Assembly: GCA_028095005.1 (NCBI GenBank)
Contig: CM051459.1
Span: 115,231,431 to 115,295,430, forward strand
Reading direction: 5' to 3'
DNA length: 64,000 nucleotides
Source: Rhynchospora pubera
Taxonomy: Eukaryota > Streptophyta > Magnoliopsida > Poales > Cyperaceae
Shown: in pieces, positions 1 to 10,419 of the stretch
Layout: each line of letters starts with the position of its first letter
How positions within the stretch are numbered: the stretch's first letter is position 1
Made by a program: the position numbers and the translations under genes
Notes under the pieces: generated by a model
What the model saw: the letters and a program-made list of their open reading frames with translations, nothing else
Database searches by the model: none
Told to the model about the DNA's origin: nothing

Positions 1-26
1 AAACGTTTTTTTTCAGACGATTTTTA

Positions 27-150
27 GTACCGGTTTTTTAAAAAAAAACGGTACTAAATAATATATCTGACAATTACGAAAATGCCATGATTTATTATTA
101 GTACCGATTTTCTTAAAAACCGATACTAATGAGCCAGTACTAATAATCTT
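27..150. repeat. Short inverted-repeat DNA transposon remnant
   Basis: The motif AGTACCG followed by T/A runs and CGGTACT forms a hairpin at about 27-56. A diverged second version (GTACCGATTTT ... AAAACCGATACTAA) follows at 102-130. This looks like the end of a small terminal-inverted-repeat transposon cut by the window edge. No coding capacity is visible. Confidence 0.4.
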
Positions 151-888
151 TTTTGTTGTAGTGATGGGCTTATTTATATTCTAAGTTTTTGTTAGAATAT
201 GAATAAATTCCTGAATAAGTCCAAATTTCTTTATTCATATGTTGTTTGGTTTCACGCGAATAGAGTTTATTTTGTATTTATCTTATTCAAACGCAAACCA
301 AACTTAAGAACAACGAGTAGCTACACATAAAACAAGCGAGTTCCATTATATCTAATTTTCCCTATAAAAAATGAATACAGTGTCACCTTAAGTTAAATAT
401 GTTCTGTTTAATGGTTATATGCGCAATTTGAGCTTAAATTATTCAATAATTATATCACACAAAAATAAGTTCATTGTTGTGTGAATTGTTCGACATTCGC
501 TACCTCTTGCGTTTCTTCCTAATTCTTTTTTTTTTCTGTTTGGACTTGTTTTCCCAAGCAGTAAAGTTAGAATTAAAGGCGGAGCCGCGGAGGAGATCCA
601 AGAGATTCTTGGAAGACAGAAACCGACGAGGTTTCATCCCAAAAACACATGTAAAAAGATGAAATAAGCTATTCCACTGTTTTTCATGACAATGTTCCAG
701 AGTAAAAAATGGCAAGCAAGAACGGGACTAAACTGCTTATAATCGCTCCACACCGCTCAGTTCCTGAGACATTAACATGATCGATAGTTTAGAAATAAGC
801 ATCTAGAAATAAACTATTTCTCTTATTCTTAAAACGATCCAAACGGTCCGATAGATATATAAACACTCATGTATATCATATCAAAGGC

Positions 889-1022
889 TCCGTTTGAATA
901 GGTATGGAAAGAAAGGAAGAAGAGAAGAAGTGAGAAGAAGTATTGGGAAGTGTGTAATTTTGTGAAGAGTTTGGATTGTTTACAATTTTTTTTCTTTCTT
1001 CTTCTTCTCTCAAAACAGACAC
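889..1022. mobile_element. Degenerate Tourist-like MITE
   Basis: It opens with GGCTCCGTTTGAATAGG and carries the interior typical of the family in this window (purine-rich GAAGAAG run, GGGAAGTGTGTAA, GTGAAGAGTTTGGATTGTT, pyrimidine-rich run). Better copies lie at 9773-9930, 29123-29290 and 43190-43353. The right terminus is eroded and no target duplication can be read. Confidence 0.5.
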
Positions 1023-1271
1023 TCATGTACAATTAATTGTTATTTGTTGTCGAAGGTGCTAAGTGTGAACGCATACTAAAGCCGTAGATCTGTACAATGT
1101 AGGCTAGGCAATGATGTGCATTTTTACTAGGAGTCATTCTCAATAAATTATTGAGACCTGTCAACCATCAATCAATTTCGCAAACAACGAGCTTGTATTT
1201 TACAAATGCCAACTTAAGTTTATTTAAATAAGGGAGACAAAATGAAGGAACATAATATTCAAATTTGTTAG

Positions 1272-1480
1272 AAAAATAATAAATCATGGTTCTTATTAAT
1301 TTTTTTAATATAAAATTATTTTCATTAAAAAAATCGGTGTTAAGGGTTGTGTCATGCTGTTTTTTTTTAGAAATATTGTGTCATGATGTGTTAGTATGGA
1401 GTCCTCTCTCTCACGTTGGATTATTCGTTGTGTCATGTCAAAAGCAAATTTTATTCATTAAAAAATAAAAATAGTGAGAA
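1272..1480. repeat. Direct duplication, copy A (unbroken)
   Basis: The stretch starting AATAATAAATCATGGTTC recurs at about 1649-1684 and continues, after the copia element, at 8790-8920 (for example ATCGGTGTTAA and GTTGTGTCATGCTGT in both). The second copy is therefore the target into which the copia element inserted. The copies differ at many scattered positions, so the duplication is older than the insertion. Confidence 0.7.
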
Positions 1481-1485
1481 CCAGC

Positions 1486-1625
1486 TCTGGGTCTAGTGGC
1501 AAAGAACAATACATCTTAAATTATTAAATGAAAGATCGTAAGTTCGAAATCCGACTGGAGGATCTTTCATAGACATTTAATTTAATTTTAAAAATAAGTT
1601 GAGAGGCTTGACCCCTAATATTACA
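1486..1625 (+). mobile_element. Possible tRNA-derived SINE fragment
   Basis: GGTCTAGTGGC (about 1491-1501) resembles a pol III A box, and GTTCGAAATCC (about 1542-1552) resembles a B box. The spacing is tRNA-like and a non-tRNA tail follows. No clear terminal repeat or target duplication was found, so this is a tentative call based on the two boxes. Confidence 0.35.
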
Positions 1626-1684
1626 ATTCATGGCTCTTATTTAAAAAAATAATAAATCATGGTTCTTATTAATTTTTTTAATAT

Positions 1685-1899
1685 TGTTATAAAATAAAGT
1701 GAAAGGTGGAAGAGACAAAGATAAAAGAGAGAGTAAAGTGGTGCTCTGTAATTCTTATTCTCAATTGTTCAATCTAGATTACAGTATACATCCTCTATTT
1801 ATAAGGCAAAAATAAATCTTCTAATTAATGCTATAGATCTCATACAATTAATTGGAATAATGAAAATGGACAATCAAATATATAATTCCATTTATAACA
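1685..1899 (-). repeat. copia 3' LTR
   Basis: This 215-bp repeat is nearly identical to 8575-8789. I count four substitutions, all in the last third as written on the plus strand. It begins TGTTATAAAAT and ends TTTATAACA on the plus strand. The AATAT target duplication lies immediately to its left. Confidence 0.93.
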
Positions 1900-1911
1900 C
1901 TTTCCCTTTGT
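1900..1911 (-). promoter_or_regulatory. Polypurine tract of the copia element
   Basis: Read on the minus strand, CAAAGGGAAAG abuts the 3' LTR. This purine run is in the position where plus-strand DNA priming occurs in LTR retrotransposons. Position and composition fit; there is no other evidence. Confidence 0.6.
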
Positions 1912-2083
1912 TCATCTTTCATTATACACCAGTAATATGATACTTCAGGATCAATATTAATATGATACTTCTGGATCATTTATACTGCCTCATTAAAAAC
2001 CTCACCAAGAAAAATCCATTGGGATAAAAACTTGGATAAGGGAAAAAAGTACAGCGTGTATAATACTTCCCCTCATTTTGATA

Positions 2084-2785
2084 TTATTGGACATCCTTCA
2101 GTCGGTGTAGACCTATCTTCTTTCTGAGTTGTTCAAAAATTCTTGTTGGCAAAGACTTCGTGAATAGATCGGCCAAGTTGTTGCATGATTGAATTTTTTG
2201 AACATCTATTATACCATCCTTTTGTAGATCATGTGTCGAGAAGAACTTTGCCGCAATGTGCTTAGTTCGGTCTCCTTTGATATATCCTTCTCTAATTTGT
2301 GCTATGCAAGCTGCATTATCTTCATATATTGGAGTAGGAATTTTCTTAATGTTTTGAAGTCCACATTCTTCTTGAATATTTTGAATTATTGATCTCAATG
2401 AAACACATTCTCGACTCGCTTCATAGAGAGCAATTACTTCAGCATGATTTGATGATGTAGCTGTTAGAGTTTATTTTGCCGATCGCCATGAAATCGCAGC
2501 TCCACTATAAGTAAATATGTATCCTGATTGAGATCGTGCTTTATGCGGGTCTGATAAATATCCTGCATCTGAATATCCAACTAGATTAGATTTTATATCC
2601 TTTTCATAGTATAGCCACATATCTCGAGTTCCGCAAAGATATCGAAAAATATATTTAATTCCATTCCAATGTCTTCGGGTTGGTTTGGAACTATATCTTG
2701 ATGGTAAATTTACAGCAAATGAAATATCAGGCCTGGTATTATTTGCAAGATATAATAATGCTCCTATTGCACTTAAGTATGGCAC
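2084..2785 (-). pseudogene. copia RNase H and reverse transcriptase C-terminal part
   Basis: Two minus-strand pieces in one frame (2471-2785, then 2084-2398) are separated by stops. The first contains YLANNTRPDISFAVN, typical of the copia RT tail, followed by the start of RNase H (GYSDAGYLSDPHKARSQSGY). The second continues RNase H with YEDNAACIAQ, DRTKHI and the closing NLADLFTKSLP. These are standard copia landmarks. The stops mean no functional protein is made from this copy. Confidence 0.85.
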
Positions 2786-2851
2786 TTCATGACCAAGTAC
2801 TTCTTCATCATTTTCTTGGGGGCGAAAAGGATCATTTTCTATATTTAACGA

Positions 2852-3508
2852 TCATACGACCATTGGTATTTTCAAAGGATGAGCTTTATCCATATTAAAC
2901 TTCTTTAGTAATTTTTCAATATAATTTGACTGATGGATAAATATTCCATTCTTTAAATGCTCGATCTGCAGACCGAGACAAAATTTAGTTACACCAAGGT
3001 CTTTCATTTCAAACTCCTTTTTCAACAATTTTGCAGTATTTTCAATCTCTTCAGGAGATCCTATAATGTTTAAATCAACAACATACAGTGCAACGATTGC
3101 AAAACCAAAATTTGATTTTTTAATAAAAACACACGGACTAATTGCATTATTCTTATATCCTTCTTTTAAAAAATATTCACTAAGTTGATTGTACCACATT
3201 CGACCTGATTGTTTTAGTCCGTATAAAGATATTTTCAACTTTATGGAGTACATTTCTCTAGGTTTTGATTTATATGCTTCAGGCATTTTTAATCCTTCGG
3301 GGATTTTCATATATATGTCACTATCAAGTGAACCATATAGATAAGCTGTGACAACATCCATAAGTTGCATTTTAAGATTTTCTGTGACTGCGAGACCTAT
3401 TAAAAATCTGAGAGTTGTCGCATCCACTACAGGTGAATACGTTTCTTCATAAGCAATTCCATATATTTGTGTAAATCCTTGTGTCACTAGCCTTGCTTTA
3501 TATCTCAC
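2852..3508 (-). pseudogene. copia reverse transcriptase, catalytic motif altered
   Basis: About 218 residues of the copia RT domain remain open. Visible landmarks are YKARLVTQGFTQ, ETYSPVV, the QLMDVVTAYLYG region, SLYGLKQSGRMWYNQL and FEMKDLG. The copia active site is normally a YVDD box; here it reads YVVD (LYVVDLNIIG), the valine codon lying at 3077-3079. Loss of this aspartate should abolish polymerisation. Frame is shared with the RNase H pieces downstream and with the segment ending at 3977, with stops between. Confidence 0.88.
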
Positions 3509-3976
3509 GATCTCATTTTTCTCATTTCTTTTAATGACAAATACCCATTTGTAACCTACAGGGTTAACATGTTTGGGCGTCTGGACTACTGGTCCAAATA
3601 CTTGTCATTTATCAAGCGAATTTAATTCAGCTTGTATAGCATCTTTCCATTTAGTCCAATCATTTCTTTTTCTACATTCTTCTATGGTTTTTGGCACATT
3701 CTCTTCTTCGCTTATAACATCACTAGCTACAGCGAATGCAAAAATTTCATCAACTTGAGTTTTATTCCTATTCAATGTTGTATTATTTTTCGCATAATTT
3801 ATAGAAATCTCATAATCATTTGGTACTTCGGTTTCTTCTGGAACTTTCTTAATCTCTTCAAAGATTTTAGTTTCTTCTAAAACTTTATTAATCTCTTCTG
3901 GAGATTTAGTTTCTTCAGGAACTTTGTAAACCTCTTATGAGGTTGTACCGACTGCTTTATTCTGCTCTTTTCTTTT

Positions 3977-5517
3977 TCATGGATTTACATCCTTAGAACC
4001 AATTGGTCTTCCACGTTTTCTACGTTCATGAGATTCATTTGATAATTTTGTAATATCTATTCGAGCAGGTGCATTAATAGCTGGAATATGTGATTTAGTG
4101 ACTCTATTTATATCTGTGAATGCATCAGGCAATTCATTTGCAATTCTTTGTAAGTTTATAATCTTTTGAACTTCAAGTTCACATTGACCACTTCTAGGAT
4201 CAAGATAAGACAACGATGAATTCCATGTCACTTGTGTATTTAGCTTTTGTTTTTCTTCTCCTAAATTTGAGAATATTGATTCATTAAAATGACAATCAGC
4301 AAATTTTTCTGTGAAAACATCTCCTGTTAATGGTTCTAAATATTTGACAATGGAAGGAGAGTTAAAACCAATATAAATTTTCAACCTTCTTTGAGGTCCC
4401 ATTTTTGTGCGTTGTGGAGGAGAAATTGGAACATATATTGCACAACCAAATATCTTTAAATGAGATAAATTCGGTTCTCTTCCGAAGACCAATTGTAACG
4501 GAGAATATTTATGATCAGCAGTTGGTCTTAATCTAATTAGTGCTGCAGCATGTAATATTGTAATATGGCATGTCCCCATGCAGAAGATGGTAAACTAGAT
4601 TTCATTCGTAATGGTCTAGCTATTAATTGTAACATTTTAATCAATGATTCTGCTAGACCGTTTTGTGTATGAACATGTGCCACTGAATGTTCGACAGTAT
4701 TCCCAATAGACATGCAATAATCATTAAAAGTTTGGGATGTAAATTCTCCTACATTATCAAGTCGGATTCTTTTAATTTGATAATCCGGAAAGTTAGCTCT
4801 CAATTGGATAATTTGTGCTAATAATCTAGCAAATGCAACATTTCTTGTTGCTAACAAACACACATGTGACCAACGTGTTGATGCATCAATTAAAACCATA
4901 AAATATCTAAATGGTCCACATGGCGGTGTAATAGGTCCACATATATCTCATTGAATTTGTTCTAAAAATAATGGAGCTTCAGGTCCAACTTTATTTGGAG
5001 ATTGTCTAGTAATTAGCTTTCCAAGAGAGCATGCTTGGCATGTCAATTCTTTTGATAATAGGATCTTCAGGTCCTTTAGGGAATGTCCGTTTGCACTTTC
5101 AATTATTCTCCTCATCATTATATTTCCTGGATGACCCAATCTATCATGCCATAATGTAAATAATTTTGGATCAACTAACTTCTGGTTAGTCACCATATTT
5201 GATTCTATTGTACTTATATATGTACCATATAGTTCATTTGATAATGCTTGTAATTTCTCCATAATATTTTTCTGGCCATTTTTAATAGATATGATACGAA
5301 GATATTCGCAATTTTTCTCATTCATAGTTTCAATATGATAATCATTTTTTCGAATATCTTTAAAACTTAGTAGATTTCTTCTGGATCTACTTGAATATAA
5401 TGCATCAACTATTATTAATTTTGTTCCTTTAGGTAACAAAATACAAGCTCTTCCGGAGCCTTCAATAATATTACTTGAACCAGAAATAGTTTGGATATTA
5501 GTCTCACCGAGATGCAA
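3977..5517 (-). pseudogene. copia GAG-pre-integrase and integrase remnant
   Basis: Reading leftward, 5517-4948 carries the GAG-pre-integrase segment (LWHDRLGHPGN, then CQACSLGK, the end of the HHCC zinc region). A TGA follows near 4948. The piece 4899-4537 holds the integrase core with the expected acidic positions (VLIDAST, RLDNVGEF, NGLAE). A frameshift in the 43-base overlap 4537-4579 moves the reading to 4579-3977, which gives the integrase C-terminal part (LVFGREPNLSHLKIFGCAIYVP) and the linker towards RT. The rest of the linker, 3509-3976, has further stops. Confidence 0.87.
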
Positions 5518-5679
5518 TATTAACTAACTTTAATTTATTTTCCTTAACAGCTCCTATTTCCATCTTTTCTATTTATATATATTTTTTATTTCACATATGT
5601 TACAAACATCTTCAAGACGTTTTTTTCTTTTCATTGCAAAAATCAATGTGACCATGATAATGTCATCTATTCATGTAAA

Positions 5680-6760
5680 ATCAAATTCGCTTCAGGGAAT
5701 GGATTTTCACATGATTGATTAATTTATTTAAAACTCGTTCTTTCACATTAGGATACATAATACTAATTTGAAGTATCTTTTGCTACTACCAGAGCAAATT
5801 TGAAACATAAAATATGCAGATTTGTACTAACAAAATTATAACGAGCTTTTTTTTTTTATGGTCACATTTTTCTTTGAAAAAAAAAACTCTTCAAGAGTAC
5901 TAACATGCTTTATCATAACTTCAGGTTATTAGTATCGTAACTTCAGGTTACAATAAATAAATGGAGATAAATAAATAAATAAAATGAATGAATAACATAC
6001 AATAACTTAATTATAACTTCAGGTTAGTAAAATATTTATTTAATAACTTCTAGTTATTGAATTGTTTGACTGCACCAGAAAAAAATTAAATGAAATAACT
6101 TCAAGTTATTTTCTCATGCAATAACTTCTGGTTATTAAGAATAGAACTTCAGGTTCTTTGAAATAAAATTTTAACTTTGAATAATAACTGCAGATTATAT
6201 AATAATATATAGTGGTGTTCCATAACTTCTGGTTGTATTTAATTTATAATAGAACTTCATGTTCTAAGTAAATAAACTCAAAAATCAAGAACTTCAAGTT
6301 CTAAACAAATTACTTCAAGAGTATCAAGAACTTCAAGTTCTAAATAATTTTAATCGAAATATAAACTTCAGGTTGTTGATGTCATAACTTCAAATTATGA
6401 TAAATAAAATAAATAAAAAAAACTACAACATAATAAATAAAAAATATAATATAATATAATATAATTCATATGATTATAACTTCAGGTTATAATACTCAAT
6501 AACTTCTAGTTATTAAATTTTTTGACTACTCAATTAGAAGAATAACTTCAGGTTATTTTTCATTCAATAAATTAGAAATAAAATTTCTGATTTTAAACAA
6601 ATAAATTCAACTATTAAGAACTCCGAGTTCTAAACAAATTATTTTAATAATTAAGAACTTCAAATTCTTCATGTAATAAGAACTTCGGATTCTTGATAAA
6701 CTCTTAAGTTTGAATAATATCATTAAATAATTATTTTCATCATCATTCACTTCAGGGAAT
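5680..6760. repeat. Array of short covarying palindromes around CTTCAGG/CTTCAAG
   Basis: More than twenty 13-19-base imperfect palindromes share a core near ACTTCAGGT or ACTTCAAGT. Their outer arms differ yet still pair. Examples are ATAAC/GTTAT at 5915-5929, GTAAC/GTTAC at 5937-5951, AGAAC/GTTCT at 6142-6156 and 6288-6302, AAATAACTT/AAGTTATTT at 6093-6111, TTATAAC/GTTATAA at 6474-6492, and ATCATTC/GAATGAT near 6745. A relative with arms ACTCTT/AAGAGT is at 5886-5898. The spacing is irregular and AT-rich. The array lies where the gag gene or leader of the copia element should be. Confidence 0.75.
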
Positions 6761-7559
6761 GATTCTCATATATTCAAACAAAAGAAATATATAGAAAAAA
6801 GTTTCAGTTTTAATTCTTCGAAACAGAATCGAAATTAAGGAAGAAATATATTTATGAACATCTGGTCATATCGCATGTAGCAATTATTTACGAAATAAAA
6901 ATTCAGGTCAAGCCTTTACTTTCTTTCTTTCTATTTTTTTTCTTAATACTTACTGATTAGCTTTTGCAATAGATACGGGATCTAAACAGATCTAAACAAA
7001 ATTGCGTAGTTATTATAAGTATTTAAATTTTAAACAGATCTAAAAAATAAGATCTTCACAACAAAAGGAAACTTAAGAATATGAAAAAAAAAATTATCTA
7101 CGGAGACTAAACAGGTCTAAGCAAAATTGTGTCATTTCTTAGCAACAACAGGGATCTCAGCATATATAAACAGATCTAAACAGATTATAAAATTTTTCAC
7201 CTACGTACATCAATTTCAGAGAGAAAAAAAATGGATACGAAGAAAAAATGGACAAGTGGAAAAGAAAAATATATCAATTTCAATCAAACCCTTTTACCTT
7301 TGGAATTGCTTAGGACCATCCTAAGATTCTATCATCCCCATCATCCTCACGTGTACGCTGTAACTAACTCTTCCCTTCTCACGCGTACGTTATCTTCCGC
7401 CTCTTCCCCCTCCTCCGTACACTATCTCCCATCTCATATGTTCTCGCTCCACCTACGCATCTCCTTCATCCATAGGCCCATGGCCTCTCCTCCAGTATCG
7501 ACGCCCTCCCATTCCTCTTCTCCCCACCACTAGCATCTGCAACTTGACAGCTTTCCTAC

Positions 7560-8245
7560 TTCCCCAGTTCTGTCCTATATTTCTTTGAAGTTAATATATA
7601 TAACTGTTGAAGTTAATATGTGTAACTGTTGAAGTTATACATGTAGTTATTGAAGTTATATATGTAAGTAATATGTTATATATGTAACTGTTGTAACTGT
7701 TGAAGTTAATATATATAACTGTTGAAATTAATATATATAACTATTGAAGTTAATATGTGTAACTGCTGAAGTTATATATGTAAGTAATATGTTATATATG
7801 TAACTGTTGAAGTTAATATATATAACTGTTGAAATTAATATATATAACTGTTGAAGTTAATATGTGTAACTTTTGAAGTTATATATGTAGTTATTGAAGT
7901 TATATATGTAAGTAATATGTTATATATGTAACTGTTGAAGTTAATATATATAACTGTTGAAATTAATATATATAACTGTTGAAGTTAATGTGTGTAACTG
8001 CTGAAGTTATATATGTAGTTATTGAAGTTATATATGTAAGTAATATGTTATATATGTAACTGTTGAAATTAATGTATATAATTGTTGAAGTTAATATATA
8101 TAATTGTTGAACTTGACATATTTAAATGTTGAATGTAATATTTGAAGTGAGCATATTTAAATTGTTGAAGTTGGCATATATATTAACTTCAACAGTTATA
8201 TATATTAACTTCAACAGTTAAATATGTTAACCTCAACATTTATAA
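7560..8245. repeat. AT-rich minisatellite with orientation switch
   Basis: About thirty units related to AACTGTTGAAGTTAATATAT run head to tail from about 7580. A higher-order period is visible because blocks containing TATGTAAGTAATATGTTATA recur. From about 8175 the unit appears in the opposite orientation (TTAACTTCAACAGTTA three times), giving an inverted end. It lies inside the copia internal region and shares the word AACTTCA with the palindrome array. Confidence 0.85.
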
Positions 8246-8555
8246 TCAATATATATTATTGTGTGTGTGAGAGTATGATATTACCAGAGGGTGTGGGGGG
8301 GGGAGGGTGAGGGGGGTGTACGCGGAAGGGTGGGGGTTGGGGAGCGTACGCGGGAGGGTGGGAGGGGGGCGAGCGTACGCTGCAAGAGGAGCGTACGTGG
8401 GAGGGCTGGGAGGGGGGACGAGCGTACACGGCAAGGAGGGAAACAGAGCAATTTCCAGAAATAGAAAACGCGTAGAGCAAAAAATAAAGAAAACGCGTGG
8501 GGATGATGAATATCGGGGATGATCCTTATCACCCCCGTTTTACCTTTTCCTCCCG

Positions 8556-8574
8556 AGCGATCGTGCTGATAACG
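8556..8574 (-). promoter_or_regulatory. Possible primer-binding site of the copia element
   Basis: Immediately inside the 5' LTR the minus strand reads CGTTATCAGCACGATCG. TATCAG resembles the TGGTATCAGAGC site complementary to initiator methionine tRNA used by many plant copia elements, but the match is partial. Position supports the call. Confidence 0.45.
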
Positions 8575-8789
8575 TGTTATAAAATAAAGTGAAAGGTGGA
8601 AGAGACAAAGATAAAAGAGAGAGTAAAGTGGTGCTCTGTAATTCTTATTCTCAATTGTTCAATCTAGATTACAGTATACATCCTCTATTTATAAGGCAAA
8701 AACAAATCTTCTAATTAATGCTATAGATCTCATACAATTAATAGGAATAATAAAAATGGAAAATCAAATATATAATTCCATTTATAACA
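8575..8789 (-). repeat. copia 5' LTR
   Basis: This is the partner of the LTR at 1685-1899, 215 bp long, TG...CA, followed by the AATAT target duplication at 8790-8794. CTATTTATAAGG near 8689-8700 is TATA-like but lies in plus orientation, so its relevance to the minus-strand promoter is unclear. Confidence 0.93.
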
Positions 8790-8920
8790 AATATAAAATT
8801 ATTCTTATTAAAAAAAATCGGTGTTAACAGTTGTGTCATGCTGTGTTGGCAGTTCGCTGTCTTTCACATCAGATTACTCGTTGTCATGCCAAAAACAAAT
8901 TCTATTCATGACAAAATAAT

Positions 8921-9772
8921 TAAAATATTTAAAAAATGAAAATTTATATTAAAATTCAGATTTTGATTGGGAAAAAAGCGTTGCTATTTTGATGATAATA
9001 ATATAATCACATATTATATGATTTGCATTTTTTTTAAAATGAAAATTTTCTTATAAGAAAACATGAATATAGATCCTCTAATTGATTTGGCTAAGAGTGA
9101 TCCGTTTGTCCTAAAAAACGTGAAGCTAGAAGGAAGAATGCCACGTCTTTAACTTGTTGGTTAAAGAAAGTAGGTAGAACAAAGGATATATTTTGAGAGT
9201 AGGTTGGTCTTATTAGATGTATTGTTATAACTCTTACATTAATAAATAGATCTTTTTTAAAGTAGATCATGGAGTCTCTACTCTATCCTCTCCTCGGGCT
9301 AAACCCCAAGTGACCGGTTACTTTGTGCACTACCACTTCCTAGGTTTAAACCACTCGTCTCTTTTTATTGTTGTCGGGCGGAGTCAGAAAATTATGACAG
9401 GAGGAGTAAAATTTTAAAAATTGAACAATTAAAAATAAATTTATTTATGAAAAGAATATTTCTTTCCTACATCAAGTAATTAAAAAATAATTATGGAGGT
9501 AAATTATAAAAAAATTCTAAAAAGTTACAAATTTTTTTTTTGGAGCACAGGAGTCAACAGCCCCCTATTGCTCCCCCTTGTAACGTTCAATGGTCTATTC
9601 AATTAAAATTGGTGAATTAGATCAGCGAAACTACAATTAATTTTACAAATAAAGTTGGATGGCTTGAAATTGAAAAATTCATCTTGGTTGAATTGAGCAG
9701 GGACGTTCTAGTAGGAATGTTCGGAGAAAAATAAGAAAAAAAAAAACGACACGCCACAACCGTCTTATCTAG
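8921..9772. other. Intergenic, no gene recognised
   Basis: AT-rich sequence without a convincing exon. A patch at about 9290-9370 (TTACTTTGTGCACTACCACTT, then GGTTTAAACC) resembles promoter boxes of short interspersed elements read on the minus strand, but this is weak. Confidence 0.4.
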
Positions 9773-9930
9773 GGCTCCGTTTGGATAGGTGTGGGAAGAA
9801 GGGGAGAAGGGAAGAAGTGGGAAAAAATATTGGGAAGTGTGTAATTTTGTGAAGAGTTTGAATTGTTTATAATTTTTTTTTCTTCCTTCTTCCTCCTTCC
9901 TCCTTCTTTTTCTTTCATTCAAACGGAGGC
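9773..9930. mobile_element. Tourist-like MITE (PIF/Harbinger type)
   Basis: The termini GGCTCCGTTTGGATAGG and TTCAAACGGAGGC are inverted repeats. The interior has the family pattern: a purine-rich GAAG run, GGGAAGTGTGTAATTTTGTGAAGAGTTTG, then a TTCTTCC-rich run. The immediate flanks do not give a clean three-base duplication. Confidence 0.75.
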
Positions 9931-9961
9931 TATAATTCAAAGCCCTCTTGTTACAAGCTAA

Positions 9962-10107
9962 GGGTGTGTTTGGATTGTTGGAAGAAAGAAGAAGAAGAAG
10001 GAAGAAGAAGAAAAAAATTATAAACAATCCAAACTCTTCACAAAATTACACACTTTCCAATACTTCTTCTCTTCTTCTCTTCTTCCCACACCCATCCAAA
10101 CGCACCC
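9962..10107. mobile_element. Tourist-like MITE with TAA target duplication
   Basis: The termini GGGTGTGTTTGGATTG and CATCCAAACGCACCC are flanked by TAA at 9959-9961 and 10108-10110, as expected for PIF/Harbinger MITEs. It sits about 30 bases from the MITE ending at 9930 and has the inverse interior order (GAAGAAG run first, TTACACACTT later). Confidence 0.85.
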
Positions 10108-10419
10108 TAAGAGGAGATATAATCCTTCACACCCTCTTTACAATATATTTAGATTAGCATGAACAAGTAGATTTTTTACTAGTATATTTGATACTTTTGA
10201 AATTTTTAGAATTTCGAGCTCAATAGAAAATCTAGTTTTTCATCGTCCCTGCCCTCCCCTTCCTCAAAATAACGGAGCACAATATTGATTGGAACTCTCG
10301 TCGGTACTGCTCGGCAGGTACAGCTCTTTTTTTTTTTTAAGAAAAAATAACGGTACAACTCCTTTGGTCCTCTTTAATTAAGATAAGCTGCATTTTTTTA
10401 ATAATTTTTTTTTTTTGCA

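Larger units (their letters stand above)
1685..8789 (-). mobile_element. Ty1/copia LTR retrotransposon, defective
   Basis: The element has two 215-bp LTRs (1685-1899 and 8575-8789), each starting TG and ending CA, and is flanked by the 5-bp duplication AATAT (1680-1684 and 8790-8794). It reads on the minus strand. Next to the left (3') LTR is a polypurine tract; next to the right (5') LTR is a possible primer-binding site. The pol region (2084-5517) is in copia order: GAG-pre-integrase, integrase, reverse transcriptase, RNase H. It carries several in-frame stops and one frameshift. No gag is recognisable. The 3 kb between pol and the 5' LTR hold an array of short palindromes (5.68-6.76 kb), a minisatellite (7.56-8.24 kb) and a G-rich block (8281-8430). 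The LTRs differ at only 4 positions by my reading, so insertion was recent although the coding region was already broken. Confidence 0.93.

Noticed and set aside
7231..7533. 100-residue plus-strand ORF considered as gag
   Set aside because: It lies on the wrong strand for the element and lacks a zinc knuckle or any gag landmark.
6900..7560. Search for CRISPR-like or phage-like regularly spaced repeats around the palindrome array
   Set aside because: The spacing is irregular, the repeats are imperfect palindromes of changing sequence, and the host is a plant; a CRISPR interpretation does not apply.
8246..8532. Overlapping proline-rich ORFs on the minus strand
   Set aside because: They are translations of a G-rich low-complexity block (GGGTGTGGGGGGGGGAGGG) inside the copia element; all frames are open because the text lacks stops, not because it codes.
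9280..9375. tRNA or SINE promoter-like boxes
   Set aside because: Only loose A- and B-box resemblance was seen, with no cloverleaf and no defined ends.
9617..10027. 136-residue minus-strand ORF
   Set aside because: It runs through two adjacent MITEs; the polar runs are translations of GAAG/TTCC-rich MITE arms.
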